Assembly (NCBI GenBank): GCA_036768485.1
Contig: JAVLUZ010000144.1
Span: 62,001-126,000, forward strand
DNA length: 64,000 nt
Direction of reading: 5' to 3'
From: Mermis nigrescens
Lineage: Eukaryota; Nematoda; Enoplea; Mermithida; Mermithidae
Part shown: one piece after another, positions 12,065 to 22,765 of the stretch
How positions within the stretch are numbered: the first letter of the stretch is position 1
Layout: each line of letters starts with the position of its first letter
Program-made: the position numbers and the translations under genes
The notes under the pieces: model-generated
What the model was told of the DNA's origin: nothing
Seen by the model: the letters and a program-made list of their open reading frames with translations, nothing else
The model's database searches: none

Positions 12065-12316
12065 TGTTGGCTTTTACGGTTCTCGCTTTGGCGACCTTGA
12101 CGGTCAAGAATTTATATACCGTGAGCCGTCCATAACGAAATTGCCCGAAATTTCGCATCGACTTGAATCTTTTTACGTGCAAAAGTTCGGCGGTGATCAC
12201 CGAGTCGTCGAATTGGTGAAAGATTCGAATAACGTTGATCGTAATTTGCTCGATTCTTGCAAGGCTTATTTACAAATCACTTACGTTGAGCCGTATTTCG
12301 ATTCTTGGGAATTAAG
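12065..12316 (+). CDS. DOCK-family GEF, second DHR2 exon
   Basis: With the split Arg completed, the exon reads [20 protein letters not shown], then [19 protein letters not shown] and [18 protein letters not shown]. These match strongly conserved DHR2 blocks ([39 protein letters not shown]) that lead toward the catalytic lobe. The length, 252 nt, equals 1 + 83 codons + 2. The donor AG/GTAAGC is a strong consensus site. No frameshift or stop occurs within it, so the protein sequence appears under constraint. Confidence 0.9.
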
Positions 12317-12627
12317 GTAAGCGCCTGAATCGTGTGCCACCAGTTTAAAGCGTAGTGGGTTTAACCCAAGAAAGTTACACTGAAGTTTAAACTAAGCTTG
12401 CGTCACTTAACATTTGCTCCTGAGGTTTGTGCCGGAGGAACGGCTCAAAATTTTGTTAAGGGGATCCCCGGCTATTTTTAGAGGGTGGGGAGTAGATGAC
12501 CTTCAATTTTTGGCCAAAAACGGCCAAAAAATTCATAATGTTCCAAATCGGTTGGGTAGGGGGGTTAGAAATTTCCTTGCTTTGAGGAGGTGGGGGACGT
12601 CCTACTTTGGTTGGGAATGACCTCCCC

Positions 12628-14121
12628 CATAGGCGTAGCCAGAGGGGGCATTGGGGGCACATGCCCCCGAAACTTTCAGGAATATTGTTAATTTTTCTGT
12701 TGCAATAATGTGTGTCCAGAGAGTTCAAAAAGGCAAAAACATCAAAATTTTCCGGTGCTTCGCGCCCAGTCATTATTATTTATTGTTATATAAGATACAA
12801 TGAATTTAAAAGCTTGAATCAGCTAAAATAATCCAGCACTTCACATCACTTTAAAACTTTAATGCACTATTTGTTCGTTGAATGAAAGTGCGCATGCTTG
12901 TTATGCATGATAGTAAAAGTGCGAAAATAATTGTGTACCAGTTTGTCTATTCTCTGCTGTGTTTGTCTTTTGTGTACCAGTTTATCTATTCTTTGTTTTG
13001 TTTGTCTTTCTTTACAAGGACACATAATCCTATTTTAAATGAAAGGAAAGGCCAAATTTTTTTATGTTTTTGCGCATTTCCTGTTTTCTGTACTGCATCT
13101 TGTTAATAAGAAGGCCACAAATAGGCCTGAAAACGGTAAGAACGAAATTTTCATTGATACATTTTTCTATATCTTATGGGCAGCGACCAGTTGCTGCGCT
13201 ATGTAATTAGCAGGGGTGGAAAAACACATTTCAGCTCAGAAGTATTGTACAATGTAGGAGTTCATCAGTTTTAAGTGTTTTTGGGCTTGATTCAGAACCT
13301 AGATTTGGCCGATTTTGCGAAAATTTTAACGTTACTATTTAACATTAAAATGCTTTTTTTACAAGATTTTCCGGGGCTCTGCCCCGGACCGCGCTGGGAA
13401 CGCTTGAGCGCACCACCTTAGACACCCCGCAACTGTAAAATCTCGTTGTACATGTGCAACGAGATTTTAGGGAGAACAAGCCAGGTAAAAGAGTTGAGAA
13501 TTTCTAAAAATTTCACGCGTTTCGTGCCGGCATTAATTTGTCTGTTTTGTATGATTTAAGCGGTATAAATTAAGTTTAAAGTGCAAAAACGTCAAAATTT
13601 TCCGGTGCATAGCGCCGCCAGTTACTGTTCTTTCTTTTTTGCAAAGCTCTAGCATCGCGCTTAAAAGCCTGAATCACTCAAAATATCTTCAGACAAAGTT
13701 AGTAATTCGCAGTTTTCTTGTTGGAAGCTTGAAGTGTCAAAATTGTTTTGTACAAATTTGATAATTTTCTGCTCTATCAGACTATTAGTATTCACAGAGC
13801 TACAAAATGTTAAGGGCGGTAAAAAATGACTAAATGTCTTGGAACTTTGCGCCACTTATGATTTCCGAACTGTTTGTTAATAGAAAGGCCATAAATTCTA
13901 CATAAAAACGGTAAAAATTCCGAAAATTTTCGGCACTTCGCGCCGCTTTACACTTTTTGTATTTTTGATCGTCAGAAACCCATGAATTAGCTAGGCTACA
14001 TTACTAAAGGTCGAAAAACTCAGTTTTTCTATGCACAACGTTACTGGCATTCAATGCAAAAGTAGTCTTATAAAAGTTTTGTTTATGCCCCTCCCGAACC
14101 AAAATCCTGGCTACGCCTCCT
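12628..14121. mobile_element. Family F hAT-like element, copy F1 (uninterrupted)
   Basis: Ends CATAGGCGTAGCC and GGCTACGCCTCCT are inverted; flanks ACCTCCCC and GCCTCCCC agree at 7 of 8. It includes GC hairpin variants at 12,752, 13,601 and 13,930 and an inverted pair AAATCTCGTTG/CAACGAGATTT around 13,438-13,467. It serves as the uninterrupted reference for the copy at 24.7-27.7 kb. No transposase is evident. Confidence 0.75.
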
Positions 14122-15558
14122 GCCTCCCCCCCACCATCCCCTCCTATTACATGTATTCCCACACCAATGGAGAAATAGGCAAATTTAATTTGCAATTTTT
14201 TTCAACTTTTTTAATTTTTTCGAATTTTTTGAAAATGTTCAATTCTTCAATTTTAGTAATTGTATGAAAGTGCTGTGCACAAACATTGGATGTCAACTTG
14301 TTAAACTTTAAATTTCTATAATAATAATTTGGTAGTTGTCTGTGTGTCTGTTCGACTGTGGAAATAAGTTTTTGCTGATTAATTGAGTGCTCTCCATATT
14401 TTGGTCTAAGAAGTATCCCGAACCCCTTATCACGAATTTATGATTAAATTGGCCCGACCGAGCAACTGAAAATCGGAAACGACAGCTTATTCCAAAAAGT
14501 TTAGATGGTTTTGGAGGCTAGAGTACTCGCTGTGGGGTAAATCTTTTACGTCAGTTTAAGCCAACTTTTAATGCTCTGTCTAATGATGTAAACCACTTTA
14601 CACCACAATTTAAACTACCCAACGTCCGTAAGAAAGACGCTTTACATATTTCGAATCGTAGCGATTCAATTTCAATTTAAGAATTTTTTGGTAATGCCTC
14701 TACTGACTTTACTGTAGAATTTGAAGGAAAATCACAGATTGGTTTTCTGAGATAGAGGAGCCCGAAACATCCTGTCCTTAATGAGTTATTTTGGCTTTTT
14801 TCCTGTTTGCGGAAGCGCAGCTTGGATGTTGCTCCCCAAAATTTGGCCTCTGGGGTATCTTGAACCTCCGATTCTGAATTGACTACTCAAAATTCCTGAA
14901 ATGGTACCTAGAATAGTTTAAAAAACGGGTTAATTGTAAATTACGGTAGGTTCAGAAAAACATGAATCATCGATGAGAGCGATCTCGCGGCAAGCTAAAA
15001 TAGCAATTTATCATTGCTCTCTGTAAACGACGTGCGTGCGATGCAATTTAGATCAAACGGCTTTCGCATATGCTGACACGATTTAAGATATTTCTATTTC
15101 TAACGGTCAATTTTGTATTGAACCTTTTGCGTTTGTTTACAATGCGGACTCGAAAAACGTCGGAAAATGCGGTTTTTGCGAGCTACATATTCCGACGAAT
15201 TTTCCGAGTTATAGATCAATTCATGCTGGGTCCGCCCCCTAATCCTGGATACGGGCCTGCGTGGGATGTAAAATATTGTTCTACACTTGCTGCTTCGGTT
15301 TGAATATTTTTCAAAGTCGATTTAAATGTAAAGAACGTTCAATTCTCACAGAATCAAAATTGCGATAAAATTTTCGATTCAAACAATTATAGCGCTTATT
15401 GCGATTACATATGTTGAATGTTTTACACACCTCTTCTTCGTAGTTCTGAAAATTTCGGAGATCCTTTTTTATTTTATACTTACGGGTAACAAACGCAATT
15501 TTCGATTTTCTGATTTCGATGCATTTCTCTGACTCGCGTCTCTTAATATACGCATGTA
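14122..15558. repeat. Dispersed repeat (family I copy 1, about 14,850-15,145) and spacer
   Basis: The segment near 14,850-15,145 shares an ordered series of phrases with 37,735-38,030 (CTGAAATGGTACCTA, AAACGGGT, ATTACGG-AGGTTC, GATATTTCTATTTCTAA-type). The rest shows no exon that can be supported. Confidence 0.45.
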
Positions 15559-15806
15559 CAGGCGTGGCCAAAGGCTTAAGACACCCTTAACAACAGTACA
15601 ATCGTGCTATTAAACTTGCAGTAAGATTTACGAACTTACATTTATTTACAGTTAGTACAAGTGAATGAGTTTAGACCAGTTTTTTTGCGTATGTACTTTT
15701 CGACAATCTAACTCAGCTTCTGCCACTGTAAATCTTGCTGCAGATACATATAAACAACATGTTTAGTACTATTCTTTGGAGTGTCTTGAACTTTTGGCCA
15801 AGCCTG
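15559..15806. mobile_element. Tc1/mariner-like miniature element
   Basis: Inverted ends CAGGCGTGGCCAAAGGCTTAA and, in reverse, CAGGCTTGGCCAAAAGTTCAA are flanked by TA dinucleotides at both sides. These ends resemble those of Tc1-like transposons. At 248 bp it has no room for a transposase. Confidence 0.8.
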
Positions 15807-15808
15807 TA

Positions 15809-16339
15809 CATATACTACGTACATGTTTATGTATGTATCAGTAAGTCTGTCGAGATTCTCTCCCGAATTTGGCCTTCCCCTTTCACTTTCAGCGCATAAT
15901 TTGATTTTTGCCAGATTTTAGGCGCTTACAACGATTTCTTATCAAAACTTTGCTGTCTATTCAATTTTCAATGAAAATTAACGCTCATGTCCTGTATGAC
16001 AATTAGAGTTCTTCAGTTTTTCTTCAAAAGTGAAAATTGCTGTCACCTCTTCCCGCAAACAGCCATCTGCTCCTTCCAAAATTCTAAGCTGCTACATATA
16101 ATGTATGCCTCAAAATGGTACACGTATTTCTTCCGTTCTGCGTGATTTATGGCTTGCTTATTTGTACTTCATGATAATCTCGTAAGTTAATAGATAATAA
16201 AATGAAAAATTGTAATAGATTCGTAGCTTTGGTTATATTCTGTTTGTTGAATTTTCGACATATGCATCAAAGTATTCTATGAATGCATGTAGTGATCATG
16301 GGCTTTCTCCTTATTCGACAGATCCACATGCAGTACGAG
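15809..16339. other. No gene seen
   Basis: AT-rich spacer with no splice-bounded open segment that resembles a protein. Confidence 0.4.
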
Positions 16340-16765
16340 AGCTTATGTACATGTTCTTGGGGAGTTTGAGGTGGGTTTCACTCCCCCCTCTAACAGAATT
16401 TTTGATTTTCTAAAAAAGCATAAAAGATTATGTTCTAAGCGTTTTTACGACCATTTGGCCCAAAAGAGTCAAATTTTGCATCGTCAGAAACGCCAAAAAA
16501 ATTGTTCTTCTGACACTTATACCCATCATTTTTGAGCCCTAAATAGAATTCACTTAAGAATAGATTTTTGATTCTACAAAAACATGATCTGGTGGAGTTT
16601 GGGTTTTCACCATTGCCCAAAATTTCTTCCCCTAGAATTCGCGATTTTAGGTTTCTTTTAAATTCATGGAAAAGGTGCTGTTTCAAGCGTTTTTGGCTAT
16701 CGATTTGCTGAATGGTGACCAATTTTCGGTGCTTCGCGCCATATGTTCATTATTTTGACTATATA
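16340..16765 (+). repeat. Family E repeat, copy E2
   Basis: It shares GCATCGTCAGAAACGCCAAA and the GGTGCTTCGCGCCATAT-type hairpin tail (16,729) with copy E1. It is internally duplicated: a phrase for TTTTTGATTCTACAAAAAC and its neighbours occurs twice. It abuts the tandem array that follows. Confidence 0.45.
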
Positions 16766-16770
16766 TGAGT

Positions 16771-17400
16771 AGTATAGAGGGGGGTCGCAAGCGCATTTCG
16801 GGGGTCCGCCATACACAAAACATAGGCGAAGCCCGTTCAAGCCAAGTCAGCTCGGGGGTCCGCCCGGGGCTACCCCCGCTAGAAGGGATACGCAGTCACA
16901 GGAAGGGAGAAGCCCAAAAAAAGTATAGAGGGGGTCGCAAGCGTATTTCGGGGTCCGCCACACACAAAACATAGGCGAAGCCCGTTCAAGCCAAGTCAGC
17001 TCGGGGGTCCGCGGGGTTCCGCTCGGGGCTACCCCCGCTAGAAGGGATACGCAGTCACAGGAAGGGAGAAGCCCCAAAAAAAAGTATAGAGGGGGGTCGC
17101 AAGCGCATTTCGGGGTCCGCCACACACAAAACATAGGCGAAGCCCGTTCAAGCCAAGTCAGTTCGGGGGTCCGCCCGGGGCTACTCCTGCTAGAAGGGAT
17201 ACGCAGTCACAGGAAGGAGAAGCCCCAAAAAAAGTATAGAGGGGGGGGGTCGCAAGCGCATTTCGGGGGTCCGCCACACACAAAACATAGGCGAAGCCCG
17301 TTCAAGCCAAGTCAGCTCGGGGGTCCGCGGGGGTCCGCCCCGGGGCTACCCCTGCTAGGAGGGATACGCAGTTACAGGAAGGAGAAGCCCCAAAAAAGGG
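16771..17400. repeat. GC-rich tandem array, four 150-168 bp units
   Basis: Units begin AGTATAGAGGGGGGTCGC at 16,771, 16,922, 17,083 and 17,233, and end with AGAAGCCCCAAAAAA. Units differ by small insertions, including repeated GGGGTCCGC blocks. The minus strand stays open over much of the array only because the unit has few stops. The array is far richer in G+C than its surroundings. Confidence 0.9.
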
Positions 17401-18059
17401 CCAAGGCCCGACCCTATGGTCAAAAATATTGGATAAGAAAAATGTTACTGGCGCTTTGCGCCGGGTTGTTCTGCGAGTATGGACAGATTTTTTGCGCAAA
17501 TTTCGATCACTAAATTTGAGGTTCGTGTGCAGGCCCGAACTTGGGCAAAAATTTTTTTGTGAACTGGTACCCAACCCTGATTTTTCTGTCTTACTTATTA
17601 AATTTAAACATTATCTGCATCCTTTTTACCCATGATTGCATCTGCTAGTAAACTGCCATCTATAGAAAGAATCGGAGCTAGTAAAATAGGTAAGAATCCA
17701 TTATTCTGTATGATAACGTCTTTTCTTTTCTTTAGTTGCTGCCTTTTTGTTGTTAGCTAAGCATCTTATTTGATTCTGATATCGCCTAAGCTTTGTCTAC
17801 CTCTTTGTCAGAGAGTGGAAAATTGTCATTCAAAAAATTGTTTGCGTAATCGCATATGCATAATATTTGGTCCTTAGTTGCCGTATTTATCAGTGCATCT
17901 CTTTGTGGCTGTCTCGCGGAGCTTAATAAATGAAGAAAAGCCAATTATTCGTTTCAGCCTTATTGGAGCTATTTTTATTTAAGCTGTTCGTAAAATCTCA
18001 ATTCATTTCTTGATAAAATCCTATCAAATTTTGCTGGCCAATTTTTAAATCTTACTTTA
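17401..18059. other. Spacer, with one GC hairpin variant
   Basis: A GGCGCTTTGCGCC hairpin variant lies at 17,447. The rest is AT-rich without a supportable gene. Part of it may be decayed 3' sequence of the integrase element read on the minus strand. Confidence 0.35.
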
Positions 18060-19042
18060 TACTGTGATATATTGATATTTTATAGCTTTTTTGACTCTCT
18101 TGTGCTTTTCAGCTTCTGGCTCGGCCAATTGTAGTTCTTTTGCATAAAAAGCACCAGTTATGAGTTCGCCTAACATATCTTCCAGCTTATATGTTTTTGG
18201 TGTACATTGAGATATGCTATTGGTTTTGAACAATTCATCTGTGAATGTATGCTTACTAGCTTTTGCGAAATTTTCCTTTCAAAGAAGTTATTCTAACAAT
18301 TTCTCCAACGTTAAATATTCGTTCATTTTTATATTTTTCTGTCTTTTCAACATAAATTCTAATAATTTACCAGTGTTCTCTGAATCTACATCATTAGGGG
18401 CCAGGTTGTTTGAACTTAAATGAGAAGTATCATTATAACTATTGAGAATACTTTTATATACTCTAGTCCAGTTTTCATCAGAATAATAAGTCATATACCG
18501 CATGAGCTTTTCACAAAATGTCCTATGAAACCGTTCAACAAAATTAGCTTTAATTTTTGGGTTGCTTGTCAATATATGCGTGACAGAATGAGCATTTAAT
18601 AATTTATTGAAGGCACCTTTTGAATTCATTGCCATGAGCGGTCCTGATGGATTGTGGTTTTTGCCTCATTTAATATCTTTCCAAACACTCTAGCAGTTGC
18701 ATCAGCACTCTTATTAGTTATTGCCTCACCATATGCCTTTCGTGAAAAGACATCAACCGCCATTAAGATGTAACGATTTCTATAGTTTTACCTTTAAATT
18801 CCTTTAAATCTAAAAGATCAACATCCCACATGATATTTGACCCCAGAAACAATTATAGAGCGTCTTGAAAAACCTTTCACAACTGGTTTATGTAGCTGAT
18901 AAGTAAACTGATTTTTCAAGAATTTTCTCACCGTATCAGCCGATATTTCTTCCCTATTTTTAAGAACCTCCTGCAATTTGTTGATACCTGAAAAAGAGGC
19001 TGGCCTGCCTGCCTCCGTCCAATACTGCTTTACGATCTCCAT
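18060..19042 (-). pseudogene. Dead DDE integrase of the Maverick/retroelement F54H12.3 type
   Basis: On the minus strand an H/D-poor N-terminal block (YQLHKPVVKGFSRRSIIVSG) leads into the catalytic core. The core begins WDVDLLDLKEF, which carries the first Asp block, and continues LMAVDVFSR. The second catalytic block reads T-A-H-G-N-E-F, where the family has Asp at the second position, so it appears mutated to Ala. The Glu block NFVERFHRTF is intact. A C-terminal block (YKLEDMLGEL, FYAKELQLAEP) follows near 18,060-18,200. At least three frameshifts separate these segments near 18,830, 18,770 and 18,630. Such integrases occur in Maverick/Polinton elements and related mobile elements. No polymerase or other element genes were found beside it. 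Confidence 0.8.
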
Positions 19043-19059
19043 GCTTCATAAACTCAAAT

Positions 19060-19570
19060 AATTATTGAAATTTATAACCTAAAGTGCAAGAAAATTTCGA
19101 AACTTACAAGACTTTTCACAAGATTTTACAAAATAATTTCCAAACTTTACAAAATAATTTTCAAAATTTACAAAATATTTTCCAAACTTTACAAGATTCC
19201 TATGCTTAAGCACGTAAAAAAGATTCCAAACTTTACAAAATAATTTCGAAACTCTGCAGACATTTTCAAATTTTACAAAATAATTTCCAAACTTTACGAA
19301 ATTAATTCAAAACTTTACAAGCCTACTTCAAAACTTTACAAGACTTTTCTGAAACTTTACAAGCTTTTAACAAGATTTTACAAATAATTTTGAAGCCTAA
19401 CAACCAAATTTTGAAACTTTATGAAACTTCTATCCTACAGCATGTCAAAGTTGCTCGAAATTTTACAAAATTATTTCGAAACTTTACAAAAAAATTTTGA
19501 AACTTTACAAGATTTCCCTGAAACTTTACAAACTTTTCATAAGATTTTACAAAAAATCTTGCGGCAATAC
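19060..19570. repeat. Degenerate minisatellite of AAACTTTACAA-type units
   Basis: Dozens of imperfect repeats of a 14-30 bp unit built from TTTTACAAAATAATTTC and AAACTTTACAAGA. On the minus strand they give recurring F-V-K-F residues in an open frame (19,419-19,724), which is a by-product of the repeat. It lies directly 5' of the integrase relic. Confidence 0.8.
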
Positions 19571-19736
19571 AGCTAAATTTTGGAACTTCACGACAAATTT
19601 CTACAATCTGGCGGTGATAACATATAGGCAGCGAGGGGGGCTTCAATGAGGCAGAATAGCCAAAAAATAGTGCAGGTTCGCTAGATTCTAGGGCCCCCCT
19701 CCCCACCCCTATGTGTAGCACCATTCAAATGCCCAG

Positions 19737-21167
19737 GGTCTTACAGATATAGCAGGAATTTTCATTGTTTTTGAATTTTAAGGTGATTTTTGACTGAAAT
19801 GTATCAAAAATGATGCTTTTCTTAGCTGGAAAATCCGTTTTTAGTTGAACTTTGTCTAAATGTCTTATGGAACTGTCGAAATCCCATCTGGTGAAACTTT
19901 CCGCTTCACATATAAATATGGTAATCCCTGCTTCTCTTGTGTATACGTCCACATATGATTATCTGGTTGCAGCCAAACATAAGCGTTAGGGGGCTTTGGG
20001 GGTCCTGACCATAAATGCACAGCATGGCCGATCTGGGGGGATCAGCCGGTCTGGGGGGTGGGGGTCAAAAACCGAGCTTTTTTTGGCTAAAATGACCTGA
20101 AAAATTGGCATAAACGCTAAAATAGCGCTAAAATTACGTTATTACACAGTTTCTGGTCAATTTGGAGCACTTGTGAAGAAAATTTTCAATTTTCACCCGT
20201 TTTAGCCTTCATTTTGCCTTATTCGGCGAAATTTTCCATTTTCCTATTCTGGGGTGGTCGGTCAGGACCCCCAAAACTCGATCCACGTGCATGTCTGGTC
20301 CTGACCCCCAAGAATTTGAAATACTCCCCACAGACCCCTCCAGAATGCTATTTTTAGCCATTTTTAGAGCTACTTTTGTCCATTTACACTACTTTGACCC
20401 CCCAGAATTTTGGTGCTGCCCACGCATGGTCGCATCAAGAAGCTTATGTTTTTGAAACTTCTGTCTTAAGCGCTTTGAGACAGAAGTTTCAAAAACATAA
20501 GCTGCTGATGCAACCATCCGGGGGCAGCACCAAAATTCTGGAGGGTCAAAGTAGTGTAAATGAACAAAGTGACTCTAAAAATGGCTAAAAATACGTTCTG
20601 GAGGGGTCTGTGAGTATTTCAAATTCTTGGGGTCAGAACCAGACATGACGTGGACCAAGTTTTGGGGGTCTGACCGACCTGCAAAATGGAGAACTGCCGA
20701 ATAAGGACAAAATGAAAGGCTAAAAACTAGGTGAAAATTGAAAATTTTCTTCACAAGTGCTCAAATTGACCAGAAACTATTAATAACGTAATTTTAGCGC
20801 TGTTTAGCGTTTATGCACATTTTTCAGGTCATTTTAGCCAAAAAAACTCGGTTTTAACCCCACCCCCCCAGACTGATCCCCCAAGATCGTTCCATGCTGT
20901 CCGATTATGATCCAAGAAGCCCCCTCACGCCCATGTGTGGCTGCAGCCGAATAATCATATGTGGACGTATATACAAGAGAAGCAGGGATTACTATTGTAT
21001 ATGTGAAGCGAAAAGGTTCACCAGATAGTTTCATACAGTTCCGTTATTTAGACAAGTTCAACTAAAACAGATTTTCCAACTAAACATCATTTTTGATGCA
21101 TTTCGGTCAAAATCACCTTAAATTCAAAAACAATGAAAATTCCTTGCTATCTGGCAAGACCCTGTAT
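19737..21167. repeat. Large palindrome with arms of about 700 bp
   Basis: The left arm (19,737-20,466) returns inverted as the right arm (20,478-21,167) around an 11-base spacer. The centre reads AGACAGAAGTTTC against its complement. Outer edges (CAGGGTCTT... / ...AAGACCCTG) and inner parts agree with scattered substitutions and short indels. Each arm is a composite of miniature-element sequence, including family C. Only 13 bases separate it from an assembly gap, so its right boundary is uncertain. Confidence 0.92.
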
Positions 21168-21180
21168 TTAGTGAATTGAT

Positions 21181-21280
21181 NNNNNNNNNNNNNNNNNNNN
21201 NNNNNNNNNNNNNNNNNNNNNNNNNNNNNNNNNNNNNNNNNNNNNNNNNNNNNNNNNNNNNNNNNNNNNNNNNNNNNNNN
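21181..21280. other. Assembly gap (100 N)
   Basis: One hundred undetermined bases next to the palindrome; such structures commonly break assemblies. Confidence 0.98.
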
Positions 21281-21297
21281 GATCTTTTCTTCAATAG

Positions 21298-22765
21298 ACG
21301 TCATGCGCGCTACAGCGCTTTTGGAATTCCTAGATAGAAAATTCCACTTTTTCGCATACGCCTATGGCAATGCCGGAATAGGCTGGCGTATGACGGAACA
21401 GTTGCGTCGCATGTTACGCGTAGCGTTCCTTGGCGAAGTTTACACGCCATCTCCACGTGAGGCTTTTCCGGAATTCCCGGATTTAACAGCACGAATTGAA
21501 AGTCCTCATGTTTTACACAACATGATTCGCCAAATTCGGTTAGCTACCGACCCGGCACTCGAAGTTCCGGCTCAATTCGATCGTTTTCGAGGTCGTCAAA
21601 AATCTGTATTTTACCTCAAACATCGAATACAAGGCGAATTAGAAAAAATTTGTAAAGAAAGGCGACAGGCATCCTCGCAGGACCCAAGCGGATCCGCAGC
21701 GAGCCTTGATATGCCTGAAGTCGATCTTTCTTTGGAAGCACAAATTGCAATGCATAGAACACGCATGACGATCGAGCAGCGTGATCATGAGAATTTGGCT
21801 ACGGAAATGCCACGGCGTGCGACGAAATTACGCGCCGCCGGTTCTCTTGCTGAGACTTCAGAAGTTTGTCACATGTCAGAAGACGAACACAAGGCTAAAT
21901 TGAATCGTTTTTACAATACCAAATCCGAACACACTTTGCGTCGGTTAAAGAATTTGGAAAAACAACGAGTCAGAAGACTCGTTCAAGCTGAAGTTGCAGC
22001 TAAGTTAAAAGCGCGTTCAGGCCAAAGGGGATTGAGGCGACAAGACCCGCAGTCATCCCGGCAGCGCTATGCGCAAACGCATCACCGTTCACAGTCACAA
22101 GCACAACCGCAGACACAAGTAAAACCACATGTACAGCAATACACAAGACCGCAGACCTAACCGCGGCAACAGCAGCAATTCACGGAATCGCGTGAGCGTT
22201 CCGAGGCGTATTCTCAGGCCGATGCTGGTCATCTGTCGCGCTCGCGACAGCAGCAGCCTTATGAATATCGCCGTCCGCCACAGTCGAACCGCGGAACTCA
22301 TCGGGGCCGGTCACAATCCCGTCAACGTCAACAATGGGACCAGTCGTATCAATCACCGTTGGAACAAAGTCAACCAGCCACCGGCGGCTATCAGCCACAA
22401 CCTCGACCAGGTCCACTTTTGCCCAAACGTGGCCTGTTACTCAACAACAACAGCGTCCACGCGAACCTTCTCGCCAACGATCTTACGGTTTTACGCCGGA
22501 GCAATTATTTACTCCGACGCCACCCATACCACGTCGTTACACGGACGACTACGAGGACGACGACGATTTTGAGGACGATGATCGACCCGTCGATCCACAT
22601 CGACGTTTACGCCAACATCTGTATGGGCGTAGGCAATCGCCATATCAATATTGTGAGCATTCGAATACGCGTCGCGAACCGGAATCGGATCAGGAATATT
22701 TTCAACGACAACGACGTCGCGGAAAATCGTATGGCTCGAAGGCCAAGTACCGCGATCAATATTAA
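21298..22765 (+). pseudogene. Unrecognised Gag- or nucleocapsid-like coding region, broken
   Basis: A GC-richer, protein-like region of roughly 490 codons in all. An acceptor-like CTTCAATAG precedes it at 21,297, and an ATG lies at 21,303. Residues about 1-125 look globular and helical (GWRMTEQLRRML, EAFPEFPDLTARI). Residues 140-260 are charged helices with likely coiled coil. The rest is a Gln/Arg-rich low-complexity tail, an Asp/Glu cluster (YEDDDDFEDDD) and a basic end. An in-frame TAA lies at 22,158, and a one-base frame change occurs near 22,415-22,440. Coding character continues past both. The basic, disordered tail would suit nucleic-acid binding, as in Gag or viral nucleoproteins, but no zinc knuckle is seen and I do not recognise the family. 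A host gene is also possible. Confidence 0.5.

Noticed and set aside
16847..17574. Minus-strand frames of 90-95 codons with Cys-rich repeats, which might look like a repeat protein.
   Set aside because: They track the GC-rich tandem DNA array, drift in frame between units, and lack a start or splice context.
16771..19570. The tandem repeats considered as a CRISPR-like array.
   Set aside because: Units are 150 bp or short and variable with no conserved repeat/unique spacer pattern, and the context is eukaryotic.
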